Assembly: GCA_045546315.1 (NCBI GenBank)
Contig: JAZQCN010000059.1
Location: 136,583 to 200,582 of the forward strand
Source of the DNA: RGIG2041 sp045546315
GTDB lineage: Bacteria > Bacillota > Clostridia > UBA1381 > UMGS1253
Length of the DNA stretch: 64,000 nt
Reading direction: 5' to 3'
The notes beneath the pieces were generated by a model. It was not told the DNA's origin. It saw nothing but the letters and a program-made list of their open reading frames with translations, and made no database searches. Positions 24,732-33,202 of the stretch are shown here, piece after piece; position 1 is the stretch's first letter, and every line of letters begins with the position of its first letter. Both the position numbers and the translations under genes were made by a program.

Positions 24732-25439
24732 TTATATATGTTCTTGCATTGTCTTCACAATGTCATCCGTTATATATTTGCATACGCTTTGCACAGCGTG
24801 CTTTGCATTGTATACAGCCACGCTGTTTTCTACACTGCGCAGCATCGGCAAATCGTTTGTATTATCGCCAAAGGCCATTGCTTCCGCTTTTTCTATGCCG
24901 TAACGGCTGAGTAAAAATTTCGTTGCGCTGCCTTTATCTATACCTTTTGCCGTAAATTCTGTTATGCGTGCATCTCCGTAAACTCGGTTAACATCCTGCG
25001 CCTCAAACTGCGGATTATAAACAACTGCCTTATAAATCGGCTCTTCGATTTCGCTGACATCACTGAATTCTACAGCATGTCCGCCGTAGTGCAGCTTCAT
25101 CTCGCGCACAAAGGCATTCTGTCCTTTTACATAAGTTATGTATTTGCCCTGCAAAAGCAAGGTTTCTTCTTTATTAAACTGTGCAAGGTTTTTGATTGGC
25201 GCTTCATAAATCAGTTTTTCACCCTCGAAAATCAGCGCACCGTCACAAGCGACGAACAAAAGCTTTTCTGTAAGCGGTTCAAACAAACGCCACAGCTCGC
25301 TGATTGCTCTGCCGGAGGCAACCACAAACGGAATTGCCTTTGCTTGCACAGCCGAAATCGCATCTAAAACCCTGAAGGCTATTCGATTTTCTGCGGCCGT
25401 CATCAGCGTGCCGTCCAAGTCTGATAAAAACATTTTCAT
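24732..25439 (-). CDS. HAD-superfamily hydrolase (Cof type)
   Basis: A 235-residue Cof-like phosphatase. The nucleophile motif DLDGTL is at the N-terminus, VVASGR is motif II, and GDNTNDLPML is the metal motif near the C-terminus. Such enzymes dephosphorylate sugar phosphates, nucleotides or PLP. It is the first gene after the promoter at 25465-25493 and only 36 bases before the dehydratase gene, so it is likely co-transcribed with the BMC genes. A BMC role is not established; removal of stalled sugar phosphates is a possible one. The ATG at 25437-25439 was chosen for its spacing from AGGTGG. Confidence 0.88.
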   Translation of the reverse strand: MKMFLSDLDGTLMTAAENRIAFRVLDAISAVQAKAIPFVVASGRAISELWRLFEPLTEKLLFVACDGALIFEGEKLIYEAPIKNLAQFNKEETLLLQGKYITYVKGQNAFVREMKLHYGGHAVEFSDVSEIEEPIYKAVVYNPQFEAQDVNRVYGDARITEFTAKGIDKGSATKFLLSRYGIEKAEAMAFGDNTNDLPMLRSVENSVAVYNAKHAVQSVCKYITDDIVKTMQEHI

Positions 25440-25464
25440 ATACTTTTCCACCTATCCGTTTATT

Positions 25465-25493
25465 ATCATACTCCAAATCCAACAAAAAGTCAA
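25465..25493 (-). promoter_or_regulatory. Promoter heading the HAD-GRE operon
   Basis: TTGACT (25488-25493), 17-base spacer, TATGAT (25465-25470). An inverted pair of the 12-mer TCTGTGTTTTTC lies 22 bases upstream of the -35 (25515-25526 and 25541-25552), and a third copy is upstream of the aldolase promoter (20555-20566). Confidence 0.75.
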
Positions 25494-25511
25494 TACAAAA
25501 ACAAAATAAAA

Positions 25512-25556
25512 AAAGAAAAACACAGATTTTTTATTTGTTTTCTGTGTTTTTCCTTT
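25512..25556 (-). terminator. Terminator of the AraC gene, or regulator-binding inverted repeat
   Basis: GAAAAACACAGA (25515-25526) pairs with TCTGTGTTTTTC (25541-25552), and on the minus strand it is followed by a T-rich stretch. Confidence 0.6.
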
Positions 25557-25568
25557 TGTTTTTCAAGG

Positions 25569-26390
25569 TTAACCAAAGATTTTCTTTGTTTTATGTTTGC
25601 TTTTGTGTACAAAAGCGGGCGCCATACCGAAATACGCCTTGAAGGCTTTTGAGAATGCATACGCATCACAATAGCCGAGCGCTTCCGCTACCGATTTTAC
25701 CTGTGCACCCTGCGTATAGAGCGTAGCATATGCGTACTGCATTCGCTGTGCAGCTAAGTACGCGTGCGGCGTTTGTCCGGTATGCTTTTTAAAATAGGAA
25801 ATAAAATATTTTTCGGACATATTCATTTTCGCTGCAAGTGCTGCTACGGAGGGTGCCTCAAGAAAATGGGCATCCATATACCGAAGAATCTGCTCTAAAG
25901 GCATTGTGGGCGCCTTTGGTGTTTCCTTCAGCGCAATCATACGCGCACACAGGCGCATTAGTGCAGCCTTTAAGCCAAATTGCGACATTGGTATACCCTC
26001 GTTTGCCGCCGCATACGCTGCTTCAAAATCTAAAACCTCCGAACGAATCATCAAACCGTCCGTTTTTCCGCCGAGTGCAAAGCCGGCAAAAACATTTGGG
26101 TTTTCCTCTAAGCGCGCACGAAAATGCACGAAAAGGAATTTGCATCCCTTACTGCCGCCGACAGCGCTGTACAAAACATCCGGCTCTAAAAAAAATACAT
26201 CGCCTGCCGCAAGTGCATAAGTTTTCTTCTTATATGTAATACGCATACTGCCTTGCTGCACAATCCAGAAATCGCAGCTTGCCTTACTGCCGCGCTCACG
26301 CCAGTTTGCATCATGACTTACACAGCTGCACAACAGTATTTCAAAATCCGCGCTTTGCAGCGCAGTATCCAAAACAGAAAGTCCGTTCAT
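25569..26390 (-). CDS. AraC-family transcriptional regulator
   Basis: A 273-residue regulator: N-terminal cupin-like sensor (about 1-140, GSMRITYKKKTYALAAGDVFF split as SMRITYKKKTY and LAAGDVFFLEP) and a C-terminal pair of helix-turn-helix motifs (about 170-262, LAAKMNMSEKYFISYFKKHTG and VAEALGYCDAYAFSKAFK in two parts). It lies between the BMC operon and the divergent GH2 gene and could control either. Direct repeats and an inverted repeat in the divergent gap favour GH2; the 12-mer repeats at the BMC promoters leave the other option open. The start has GAGGTG 5 bases upstream. Confidence 0.88.
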   Translation of the reverse strand: MNGLSVLDTALQSADFEILLCSCVSHDANWRERGSKASCDFWIVQQGSMRITYKKKTYALAAGDVFFLEPDVLYSAVGGSKGCKFLFVHFRARLEENPNVFAGFALGGKTDGLMIRSEVLDFEAAYAAANEGIPMSQFGLKAALMRLCARMIALKETPKAPTMPLEQILRYMDAHFLEAPSVAALAAKMNMSEKYFISYFKKHTGQTPHAYLAAQRMQYAYATLYTQGAQVKSVAEALGYCDAYAFSKAFKAYFGMAPAFVHKSKHKTKKIFG

Positions 26391-26415
26391 AAATACACCT
26401 CAAATTTATATTAGC

Positions 26416-26482
26416 ATATCACATTTAAAAAGTAAATATAAAATATTACTTTTTAACATTATATTCTTACAATATCACATTT
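26416..26482. promoter_or_regulatory. Divergent AraC/GH2 control region with repeats
   Basis: ATATCACATTT occurs as a direct repeat at 26416-26426 and 26472-26482, and AAAAAGTAA/TTACTTTTT is an inverted repeat at 26427-26435 and 26446-26454. Direct repeats are the usual AraC-protein site form. The 56-base spacing is not a whole number of turns, so they may be two separate sites. Confidence 0.55.
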
Positions 26483-26537
26483 TATCTTATTTTTTAATAT
26501 GTTATACTAAAGAAAAATAAACATTATAGGTGATTTT

Positions 26538-28214
26538 ATGTTTGAATACGGTCTAAAAAGAAAAGCGACAACACAAGACTTGAACGGTACCTGGCTTTTT
26601 AAAGCTGACACCGAAAACGAAGGTATCCTTCAAGGATGGGAAAGCAATTTTCCGGGCGATGCAGCTACAATGGCTGTACCGTCCTGCTGGAATAATTACC
26701 CGGACTACTATGACTATGTCGGTGTAGGGTATTATAAAAAAGAGTTTTATGCAAAGCAAGGCAACGCACGCATCGTGTTTGAAGGCGTTTGTAATGCCTG
26801 CAGCGTTTATCTGGACGGCGAGCTTGTTTATTCGCACATTGGTGCGTATACGGCCTTCAGTATATACACCAATTTTGAAAAAAGCGGTCTGCACACGCTG
26901 GTCGTGCGCGCAGACTCTTTTGTAAATGATACAGACACTGTGCCGAACGAAACGCGCGACTGGAAAATCTACGGCGGTATTATGCGTTCCGTATATATTA
27001 CAAGTCTGCCGGACTTTTTTGTCGATCAGCTCCGCGTAAGCTATACACTTTCAGAGGATTTAACAAAAGCAGATGCCATTTTAACATTTACCGCCCACGG
27101 AAGCGGTTCAAAAACCTATACGCTGTACGCTGACGGTGAAAAGCTTCAAAGCATTACTGTAACAGAAGGCAAAAATGAAATTTGTTTCAAATTAAACAAT
27201 GTCCGACTCTGGAATGTGCTTGCGCCGCAGCTATATACCTTCACCCTTGAAAGCGATACTGACTCTACCTCTGTGCGCACGGGCTTTCGCAAGGTAAGCG
27301 TGCACGGCAGACGCATTTGCATCAATAACAAGCCGGTTTACCTGCGCGGCGTAAACCGCCATGAGGACCATCCCGAATGGGGACACGCACTGCCACTGCA
27401 CATTTCCAAAAAAGATATGGACATTATCATAAATATGGGCTGTAATATGATTCGCGGTTCGCATTATCCAAACAGCCGAGCATTTTTAGACTTGTGCGAT
27501 GAATACGGTATCCTGTTTTGGAGTGAGCTGCCGCTTTGGTACTATAAAGAGGTGCAGGCGTCCAATAACAATGTTGTAGATTGTATTTTAAAAATGGGGC
27601 GTGAAATGGTTTTGCAAAATTATAACCATCCGTCCATTTTTACCTGGGGATTGCACAACGAATGTGAAACCTCGACCGAAGCCTTCCTTCATTTAACCGA
27701 AAAAATGGCTGCACAATACCGCGCAGATGACCCATCGCGTCTGATTACCTACGCAAGTGATAAGGTCTTTGATGATATTTGCTTTAAGGTATGCGAATTT
27801 ATCTGTGTCAACCGCTATCCGGGCTGGTACGGCGATGAAGTTGAAGAATGGGAGAGCTTTTTTGAGAAATTTAACGCCTATTTAAAAGCACAAAACATTC
27901 CGGACCTGCCAATTATGATCAGCGAATTCGGTGGTGGCGGTATTTACGGGCAATCTAGCTTTGAAGCACCAAAGTGGAGCGAGCAATATCAATGTGAAAT
28001 TTTAGAAAAATCCATAGAAATTTTCAGAAAGCATCCGGAGGTCGGCGGCATGATGATTTGGCAATACTGCGACATTCGCGTGCGCACGGCGCAGGCAATG
28101 AGCAGACCGCGCAGCTTCAATAACAAAGGTCTCGTCAACGAATACCGGCAACCGAAAATGGCTTATTACACGGCGAAAAAGCTGTACGAACAGATAGAAA
28201 AAGAAGAGGCATAA
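26538..28214 (+). CDS. Glycoside hydrolase family 2, probable beta-glucuronidase
   Basis: 558 residues: N-terminal jelly-roll (1-170), immunoglobulin-like domain (170-255), then a TIM barrel. The acid/base Glu375 is in GLHNECE and the nucleophile Glu463 in ISEFGGGG. The pair Asn528-x-Lys530 (FNNKG) matches the NxK motif that binds the carboxylate in beta-glucuronidases, and the following YRQPK also matches. That makes a glucuronidase more likely than a galactosidase, but specificity should be treated as predicted. It has no signal peptide, so it is cytoplasmic. An AraC regulator is divergent, and no transporter is nearby. Confidence 0.85.
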   Translation: MFEYGLKRKATTQDLNGTWLFKADTENEGILQGWESNFPGDAATMAVPSCWNNYPDYYDYVGVGYYKKEFYAKQGNARIVFEGVCNACSVYLDGELVYSHIGAYTAFSIYTNFEKSGLHTLVVRADSFVNDTDTVPNETRDWKIYGGIMRSVYITSLPDFFVDQLRVSYTLSEDLTKADAILTFTAHGSGSKTYTLYADGEKLQSITVTEGKNEICFKLNNVRLWNVLAPQLYTFTLESDTDSTSVRTGFRKVSVHGRRICINNKPVYLRGVNRHEDHPEWGHALPLHISKKDMDIIINMGCNMIRGSHYPNSRAFLDLCDEYGILFWSELPLWYYKEVQASNNNVVDCILKMGREMVLQNYNHPSIFTWGLHNECETSTEAFLHLTEKMAAQYRADDPSRLITYASDKVFDDICFKVCEFICVNRYPGWYGDEVEEWESFFEKFNAYLKAQNIPDLPIMISEFGGGGIYGQSSFEAPKWSEQYQCEILEKSIEIFRKHPEVGGMMIWQYCDIRVRTAQAMSRPRSFNNKGLVNEYRQPKMAYYTAKKLYEQIEKEEA

Positions 28215-28217
28215 TAT

Positions 28218-28251
28218 AAAAAGAAGGTTGATTAAAATCAACCTTCTTTTT
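28218..28251. terminator. Bidirectional terminator between GH2 and trmB
   Basis: GAAGGTTGATT/ATCAACCTTC stem with three-base loop and A/T flanks. The trmB stop codon lies inside the stem. Confidence 0.85.
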
Positions 28252-28909
28252 CTTCCGTATGTACTTTTTTCTTTAATTTTACCTCACAGCGGTTAATCGG
28301 AAAGCCCTTTGCAGAGAAATTGTCCTCATATTCCGTATGCACATTATCCTTTTCATATTCGCTGTTATGTAAATCATAGGTCAGTGCGCTGATTTCCGCT
28401 TCGACAATTGCAAATTCCTCTAAAGAAAAATCGAAAAGCGGGCGGTTGTCTGTTTTAAAATGCAGCGCACCGTTCTCTGAAAGCACGACAGCGTATTTTT
28501 CAAGGAAGCTTCGATAAGTTAAGCGGCGCTTTGCCTGCCTTGCTTTTTTCCAGGGGTCGCTGAAATTTAAGTAAATACGGTCAATTTCACCTTCCTCGAA
28601 TACCTCGCAGATATCCTTAGCGTCAAAATTGATAAAACGCACATTCGTAACGCCTGCCGCCTTTACCTTCTCCATCGCAATGATGATAACATCTAAACAA
28701 ACCTCAACGGCAACATAGTTAATATCCGGGTTTTTCTTGGCAGTTTCCGTTATAAATTTACCTTTTCCGCATCCAATTTCCAGGTGAATCGGGTTTTGAT
28801 TGCCGAAAAACTCGTGCCATTTACCCTTCATCGAAAACGGCTCCGTTACCGCAATATCTATATTTCTTTCAAACCGCACATCGCGGTTTTTCTTTCTTCT
28901 CATTCTCAT
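28238..28909 (-). CDS. trmB: tRNA (guanine-N7-)-methyltransferase
   Basis: A 223-residue SAM-dependent methyltransferase acting on G46 of tRNA. The SAM loop LEIGCGKGKF and the family segments NFSDPWKKARQAKRRLTY (NFxDPWPKxRH type) are clear. The start at 28907-28909 (MRMRRKKNRD) matches the usual N-terminus and has GGAG 9 bases upstream. The last residues lie inside the shared terminator. Confidence 0.95.
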   Translation of the reverse strand: MRMRRKKNRDVRFERNIDIAVTEPFSMKGKWHEFFGNQNPIHLEIGCGKGKFITETAKKNPDINYVAVEVCLDVIIIAMEKVKAAGVTNVRFINFDAKDICEVFEEGEIDRIYLNFSDPWKKARQAKRRLTYRSFLEKYAVVLSENGALHFKTDNRPLFDFSLEEFAIVEAEISALTYDLHNSEYEKDNVHTEYEDNFSAKGFPINRCEVKLKKKVHTEEKEG

Positions 28910-28929
28910 AATGTTTTTCTCCAAAAAGC

Positions 28930-28950
28930 AGGGCGAACATTGTTCGCCCT
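28930..28950 (-). terminator. Terminator or intercistronic hairpin after serS
   Basis: GGGCGAA/TTCGCCC stem between serS and trmB; the following T run on the minus strand is short. Confidence 0.6.
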
Positions 28951-28963
28951 TTATTTTATCAAA

Positions 28964-30244
28964 TTATCTGATTTCCGTCATGCCGCCCATATATGGGGAA
29001 AGTGCTTTCGGAATCGCAACAGAGCCATCCTCACGCAGGTTGTTTTCCAAAAATGCAATCAACATACGCGGCGGTGCAACAACCGTGTTGTTCAAGGTGT
29101 GCGGGAAGTAGTTACCCGTCTCCTTATTCTTAACGCGGATACCCAAACGGCGTGCCTGCGCATCGCCGAGATTCGAGCAGCTGCCAACCTCAAAATACTT
29201 CTGCTGACGCGGCGACCAAGCCTCAACATCGATACTCTTTACCTTCAGGTCAGCCAAATCACCGGAGCAGCACTCCAATGTACGCACCGGAATATCCAGC
29301 GTTCTGAAGAAATCAACGGTGTTATTGTAAAGCTTTTCAAACCATTCCGGACTCTCCTCCGGCTTACATACAACAACCATTTCCTGCTTTTCAAACTGAT
29401 GAATTCGATATACACCGCGCTCTTCAATGCCGTGTGCACCGACTTCCTTTCTAAAGCACGGCGAATAGCTTGTCAGTGCCTGCGGCAGCTCTTCTTCCTC
29501 GAGAGCGGTATCGATAAACTTACCAATCATCGAGTGCTCACTTGTACCGATTAAGTACAAATCCTCACCCTCGATTTTATACATCATATTTTCCATTTCC
29601 GCAAAGCTCATAACGCCTGTTACAACATTACTTCTAATCATAAACGGCGGAATGTAGTAAGTAAAGCCACGGTCAATCATAAAGTCGCGTGCATACGACA
29701 AAATTGCAGAATGCAGGCGCGCAATATTGCCCTTTAAGTAGTAGAAGCCGTTACCGCTGGTGCGGCGCGCGCTGTCTAAATCAATGCCGTTTAAGCTTTC
29801 CATAATATCTACGTGGTACGGCACTTCAAACGCAGGCACGACCGGCTCACCATAGCGCTGAACCTCCACATTTTCGCTGTCATCCTTACCAATCGGCACA
29901 GAATCGTCGATAATATTCGGGATTACAAGCATACGCTCGCGGATTTGCTCTTCAAGCACGGTAATTTTTTCTTCCAGCTCAGCCAGCTCACCAGCCATAT
30001 CGCTGACCTGCTTTTTGGTCTGCTCAGCTTCCTCGCGCTTACCCTGCGCCATCAGTGCACCAATCTGCTTGCTGATAGAATTTCTTTGGCTTCTTAAGTA
30101 ATCACAGCGCTGTTTAGCCTCTCTAAACTGCTTGTCAAACTCAATTACCTCATCTACAAGCACAAGCTTTTCATCCTGAAACTTCTTTTTGATGTTCTCC
30201 TTAACCAGTTCAGGGTTTGTTCTGATTAATTTCATGTCAATCAT
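28964..30244 (-). CDS. serS: Seryl-tRNA synthetase
   Basis: A 426-residue class II synthetase. It has the N-terminal coiled-coil arm (about 25-105) that binds the long tRNA-Ser variable arm, motif 2 in CFRKEVGAHG and motif 3 in NGTVVAPPRMLIAFLENN-like sequence (here NNTVVAPPRMLIAFLENN). Length and motif spacing are normal. Genes in this position after parB and DUF4446 are typical of Clostridia. There is no T-box leader because the gap to the preceding gene is only 33 bases. Confidence 0.97.
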   Translation of the reverse strand: MIDMKLIRTNPELVKENIKKKFQDEKLVLVDEVIEFDKQFREAKQRCDYLRSQRNSISKQIGALMAQGKREEAEQTKKQVSDMAGELAELEEKITVLEEQIRERMLVIPNIIDDSVPIGKDDSENVEVQRYGEPVVPAFEVPYHVDIMESLNGIDLDSARRTSGNGFYYLKGNIARLHSAILSYARDFMIDRGFTYYIPPFMIRSNVVTGVMSFAEMENMMYKIEGEDLYLIGTSEHSMIGKFIDTALEEEELPQALTSYSPCFRKEVGAHGIEERGVYRIHQFEKQEMVVVCKPEESPEWFEKLYNNTVDFFRTLDIPVRTLECCSGDLADLKVKSIDVEAWSPRQQKYFEVGSCSNLGDAQARRLGIRVKNKETGNYFPHTLNNTVVAPPRMLIAFLENNLREDGSVAIPKALSPYMGGMTEIR

Positions 30245-30277
30245 GTCTGTACATTCCTTTCCCCTATGTAAATATTA

Positions 30278-30712
30278 TTAATAATCCTCTATCGATCGCT
30301 TTACCCTTCTATATAAAGTTGGGATGCGTTCTTCAATTTGTTCTTCTGTAAGCTCACCAAGCAGCTTTTCCATTGCTTCAACATCGCCGTCAGCATAAGC
30401 CTGGTACAGCTTTGCAACCTTCTCCTTTACAGCCTGCTCCTCATTAATTTTTGCTTCCAATGCACTCGCATTTTCAACTGTAGCTGCGTGCTCCTGCTTT
30501 AAAGCATTTAGTTCTGTTGAAAGCTGCACATTTTCATTCTGCAAATTCTTGATTTTTTGCTCCGATGTTGCCATCAATGTACCCATTACACTCAAATTGC
30601 CGTTATCATCTACAATTTTTGTCTGCATAAAAGTAGTAATGATAATTAACACAATTGCAATTGAAAACAAGACACCGGTATAAATCCATAAAGCCTTTGT
30701 ACTTTTCTTCAT
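30278..30712 (-). CDS. Membrane-anchored coiled-coil protein of unknown function
   Basis: 144 residues: one membrane helix (about 9-29), then a coiled coil (about 50-95, KIKNLQNENVQLSTELNALK) and a charged helical tail. Topology is N-in, so the coiled coil should be outside. It is small like DivIC/FtsL-type proteins but lacks a diagnostic motif, so no function is assigned. It lies 18 bases after a DUF4446 gene and 33 before serS. AGGGAGA is present upstream of the start. Confidence 0.7.
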   Translation of the reverse strand: MKKSTKALWIYTGVLFSIAIVLIIITTFMQTKIVDDNGNLSVMGTLMATSEQKIKNLQNENVQLSTELNALKQEHAATVENASALEAKINEEQAVKEKVAKLYQAYADGDVEAMEKLLGELTEEQIEERIPTLYRRVKRSIEDY

Positions 30713-30730
30713 TTAGTATCTCCCTCTGTG

Positions 30731-31234
30731 TTACTTAATTTTACTTTCATAATTTTGCTTGGCATAAGCAATTACGCACTCCTCTTCCTCAGAAAGAGCA
30801 ATCGTACTTTTGCCCTGCACAATCGGCTTTAGATATGTGTTCGAAATGTCTCTGCCGAAAATACCACTTACAACAAAGCCGGAATCTTTTTCATCCAATA
30901 TCGCAAAGCTGTAGCTCAATTGATTAGACATTGTGTCAAACGCATCATAGCGCAAATAACCGATTTTCATCCGTCCGGCAGTGCTCCTGCTTTCCATTCT
31001 TTCAATTTCTGCCAAATTCTCATGGACCTGTTTTGTAAGTTCATCTAACTTATTATAATACAAAACAATCGTCTCGTCCAGCTTTCCGTTAGAACAATTT
31101 TTTAAAATTCGTTTTATTTTTCTGTTATGATACACCGTTGTTCGAATTATTACAATTAAAGCAATAACTAAAACTATATCGACTGCTACCAAAGCATAAA
31201 TTACATTCGTAATGTCTGAAAAAAATGCTGTCAA
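30731..31234 (-). CDS. DUF4446 family protein
   Basis: A 167-residue membrane-anchored protein: N-terminal helix (about 8-30), coiled-coil segment (55-90) and a C-terminal domain with the SRSTAGRMKIGYLRYDAFD and SYSFAILDEKDSGFVVSGI blocks that mark DUF4446. The family is found next to parB in many Bacillota, and its function is unknown. The start appears to be TTG at 31232-31234, since an in-frame stop lies four codons upstream and no ATG fits. Confidence 0.88.
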   Translation of the reverse strand: MTAFFSDITNVIYALVAVDIVLVIALIVIIRTTVYHNRKIKRILKNCSNGKLDETIVLYYNKLDELTKQVHENLAEIERMESRSTAGRMKIGYLRYDAFDTMSNQLSYSFAILDEKDSGFVVSGIFGRDISNTYLKPIVQGKSTIALSEEEECVIAYAKQNYESKIK

Positions 31235-31388
31235 GATGATTTTTCACTTCCTTTTTTACTCAAATTTACAACTTGCCGTAAATCGGCTCTAAAATGCGCT
31301 GTATTAAAAAATGGGGTAAAAATATAAATCTACATAGTTAGGTTTCATAAAATTGAATATAGAGCATCCATTTTTTAACATATTTTGT

Positions 31389-32270
31389 CTATAATTGTAA
31401 TAATTTAAGAATTCTTTCCAAATCATCGCCGCCGTAGTATTCGATTTCTATTTTACCCTTTTTTGCACCATTTATAATTTGAACTTTCGTACCAAGCTTA
31501 TTTCCAATGCTTTTTTGAAGCTGTGCAAGTTCAATATCTAATGCTGAAGGTTTATCCTTTGTCTTTTTTTCTTTTTTCGCCTTCGGTAAAATTTTAGCAA
31601 GCGCCTCCGCCTGTCTTACACTCAGCTGCTCTTCTACAATTTTTTCTGCTAAAATTATCTGCAGTTCTTCTGTCGGTAAAGAGAGCACTGCACGCGCGTG
31701 CCCACCGGAAAGGTTTCCGTCTTCCAAAAGCTTTAATACAGCTTCGGGTAAGCTTAATAAGCGCAATGCATTTGCAATTGCAGGACGGCTTTTACCGACA
31801 CGCTGCGCGATTTTTTCCTGTGTTAAATTAAATTCATCCATCAACTGTCTGTATCCAAGTGCTTCTTCTACCGGATTTAAGTTTTCGCGTTGCAAGTTTT
31901 CAATTAAAGCAACTTCCATAACTGTTTGTTCATCATAAGAACGCACAATAGCCGGAATTTCTTTAATTTTTGCCATACGAGATGCACGCCAACGGCGCTC
32001 ACCTGCAATAATCTGATACTGACCGTTGCCGATTTCCTGCACCAAAATTGGTTGAATTACACCATGCTCACGAATAGAATCTGCCAATGCAGCAAGCTTT
32101 TCTTCGTCAAATGCCTTTCTCGGCTGCTCACGGTTTGGCTCTACTTGCGAAAGCTTCAGCATAATTACTTTATCAGCAGCGTCTTTTTCAGGAAGACTCG
32201 GCGATACAACCGGATTCGAATCATCCGTAAAAAGTGCACCCAGGCCCTTACCTAAGCCGCGTTTTGCCAT
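31389..32270 (-). CDS. parB: Chromosome partitioning protein ParB
   Basis: A 293-residue ParB/Spo0J. It has the CTP-binding segment (GERRWRASRMAKIKEIPAIV) where GERRWRA is the hallmark, the helix-turn-helix parS reader (LTQEKIAQRVGKSRPAIANAL in two parts), and a C-terminal dimer domain (about 245-293). It loads at parS, slides as a CTP clamp and recruits SMC. Two parS sites lie 0.9 kb away. It forms an operon with parA, 17 bases apart. Confidence 0.97.
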   Translation of the reverse strand: MAKRGLGKGLGALFTDDSNPVVSPSLPEKDAADKVIMLKLSQVEPNREQPRKAFDEEKLAALADSIREHGVIQPILVQEIGNGQYQIIAGERRWRASRMAKIKEIPAIVRSYDEQTVMEVALIENLQRENLNPVEEALGYRQLMDEFNLTQEKIAQRVGKSRPAIANALRLLSLPEAVLKLLEDGNLSGGHARAVLSLPTEELQIILAEKIVEEQLSVRQAEALAKILPKAKKEKKTKDKPSALDIELAQLQKSIGNKLGTKVQIINGAKKGKIEIEYYGGDDLERILKLLQL

Positions 32271-32287
32271 AATATATCTCTCCTAAA

Positions 32288-33052
32288 CTATTTATTTGCT
32301 TTAATTACCTCATTTGCAAGCGCAACATACGCATCTGCACCCTTTGAGGTTATATCATAGGTTATAATAGATTCACCGAAGCTCGGCGCTTCGCTGATTC
32401 TGATATTTCTTGGTATTGTCGTTTCATAAAGCTCATCCGGGAAGAATTTTTTCAATTCATCCAACACCTGCTGCGATAAATTTGTTCTTACATCAAACAT
32501 TGTCGCTAATACACCTTCTATTTTCAGCTGCGGATTTAAGCTCTTTTTTACCTGCTTAATTGTTGCTGTCAGCTGCGAAAGCCCTTCCAGAGCAAAATAC
32601 TCACACTGAATTGGAATTAATATAGAATCTGCACAGGTAAAAGCATTTAAAGTAATTAAACCAAGTGATGGCGGACAATCTATTACAATAAAGTCGTAAT
32701 TCTTTTTTATCTTTTCAAAGCAAGTTTTTAAACGATATTCCCTGTTTTCAAGCGAAACTAATTCAATTTCTGCACCGGCAAGCGAAATATTCGAAGGAAT
32801 ACAGTCTAAATTCTTTTGCTGTGTCTTTATAATAGCTTCCTTTGCCGGCGTTTCATTAATTAAACAGTCATAAACCGATGCATCAACTTCAAATTTATTT
32901 ATACCAATACCACTGGTCGCATTACCCTGCGGGTCTGTGTCGACCAATAATACCTTTTTTTTACGAAATGCAAGCGCTGCAGCCAGATTTACGGCGGTTG
33001 TTGTCTTACCGACGCCACCCTTCTGATTTGCAATTGCTATGATTTTTCCCAT
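32288..33052 (-). CDS. parA: Chromosome partitioning ATPase ParA (Soj)
   Basis: A 254-residue deviant Walker ATPase. KGGVGKTTTAVNLAAAL at residues 10-26 is the P-loop with the signature Lys, and VIDCPPSLGLITLNA is Walker B. It acts with ParB in origin segregation and can regulate DnaA. The ATG at 33050-33052 has AAAGGTGA upstream; an in-frame GTG nine bases earlier is inside that site. Confidence 0.97.
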   Translation of the reverse strand: MGKIIAIANQKGGVGKTTTAVNLAAALAFRKKKVLLVDTDPQGNATSGIGINKFEVDASVYDCLINETPAKEAIIKTQQKNLDCIPSNISLAGAEIELVSLENREYRLKTCFEKIKKNYDFIVIDCPPSLGLITLNAFTCADSILIPIQCEYFALEGLSQLTATIKQVKKSLNPQLKIEGVLATMFDVRTNLSQQVLDELKKFFPDELYETTIPRNIRISEAPSFGESIITYDITSKGADAYVALANEVIKANK

Positions 33053-33116
33053 AAAAATCACCTTTCATAGAGATTTTACTCTATTATTTTAACACATAAT
33101 GTCGATATAGTAAAGA

Positions 33117-33144
33117 AAAAAGTGTTTCACGTGAAACACTTTTT
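33117..33144. promoter_or_regulatory. parS site 1 within a perfect 28-bp palindrome
   Basis: TGTTTCACGTGAAACA at 33123-33138 matches the parS consensus exactly. It is extended on both sides to AAAAAGTG...CACTTTTT, a perfect palindrome centred at 33130/33131. Confidence 0.95.
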
Positions 33145-33165
33145 GAATTTTATATAACCATATAT

Positions 33166-33199
33166 AAAAAGGAATGTTTCACGTGAAACATTCCTTTTT
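33166..33199. promoter_or_regulatory. parS site 2 within a perfect 34-bp palindrome; gyrB terminator
   Basis: TGTTTCACGTGAAACA at 33175-33190 is a second exact parS. The palindrome extends to AAAAAGGAA...TTCCTTTTT and starts 4 bases after the gyrB stop, so on RNA it would make a terminator hairpin. Centre-to-centre distance to site 1 is 52 bp. Confidence 0.93.
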
Positions 33200-33202
33200 A
33201 AT

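Noticed and set aside
28930..28950. tRNA gene near serS
   Set aside because: Only a simple hairpin is present; I found no cloverleaf anywhere in the window.
30242..30280. T-box leader for serS
   Set aside because: Only about 33 bases separate serS from the upstream gene, too short for a T-box.
31290..31385. AAAAAATGG/CCATTTTTT repeat between DUF4446 and parB as a terminator
   Set aside because: Arms are 9 bp but separated by more than 50 bases without supporting structure; too weak to call.
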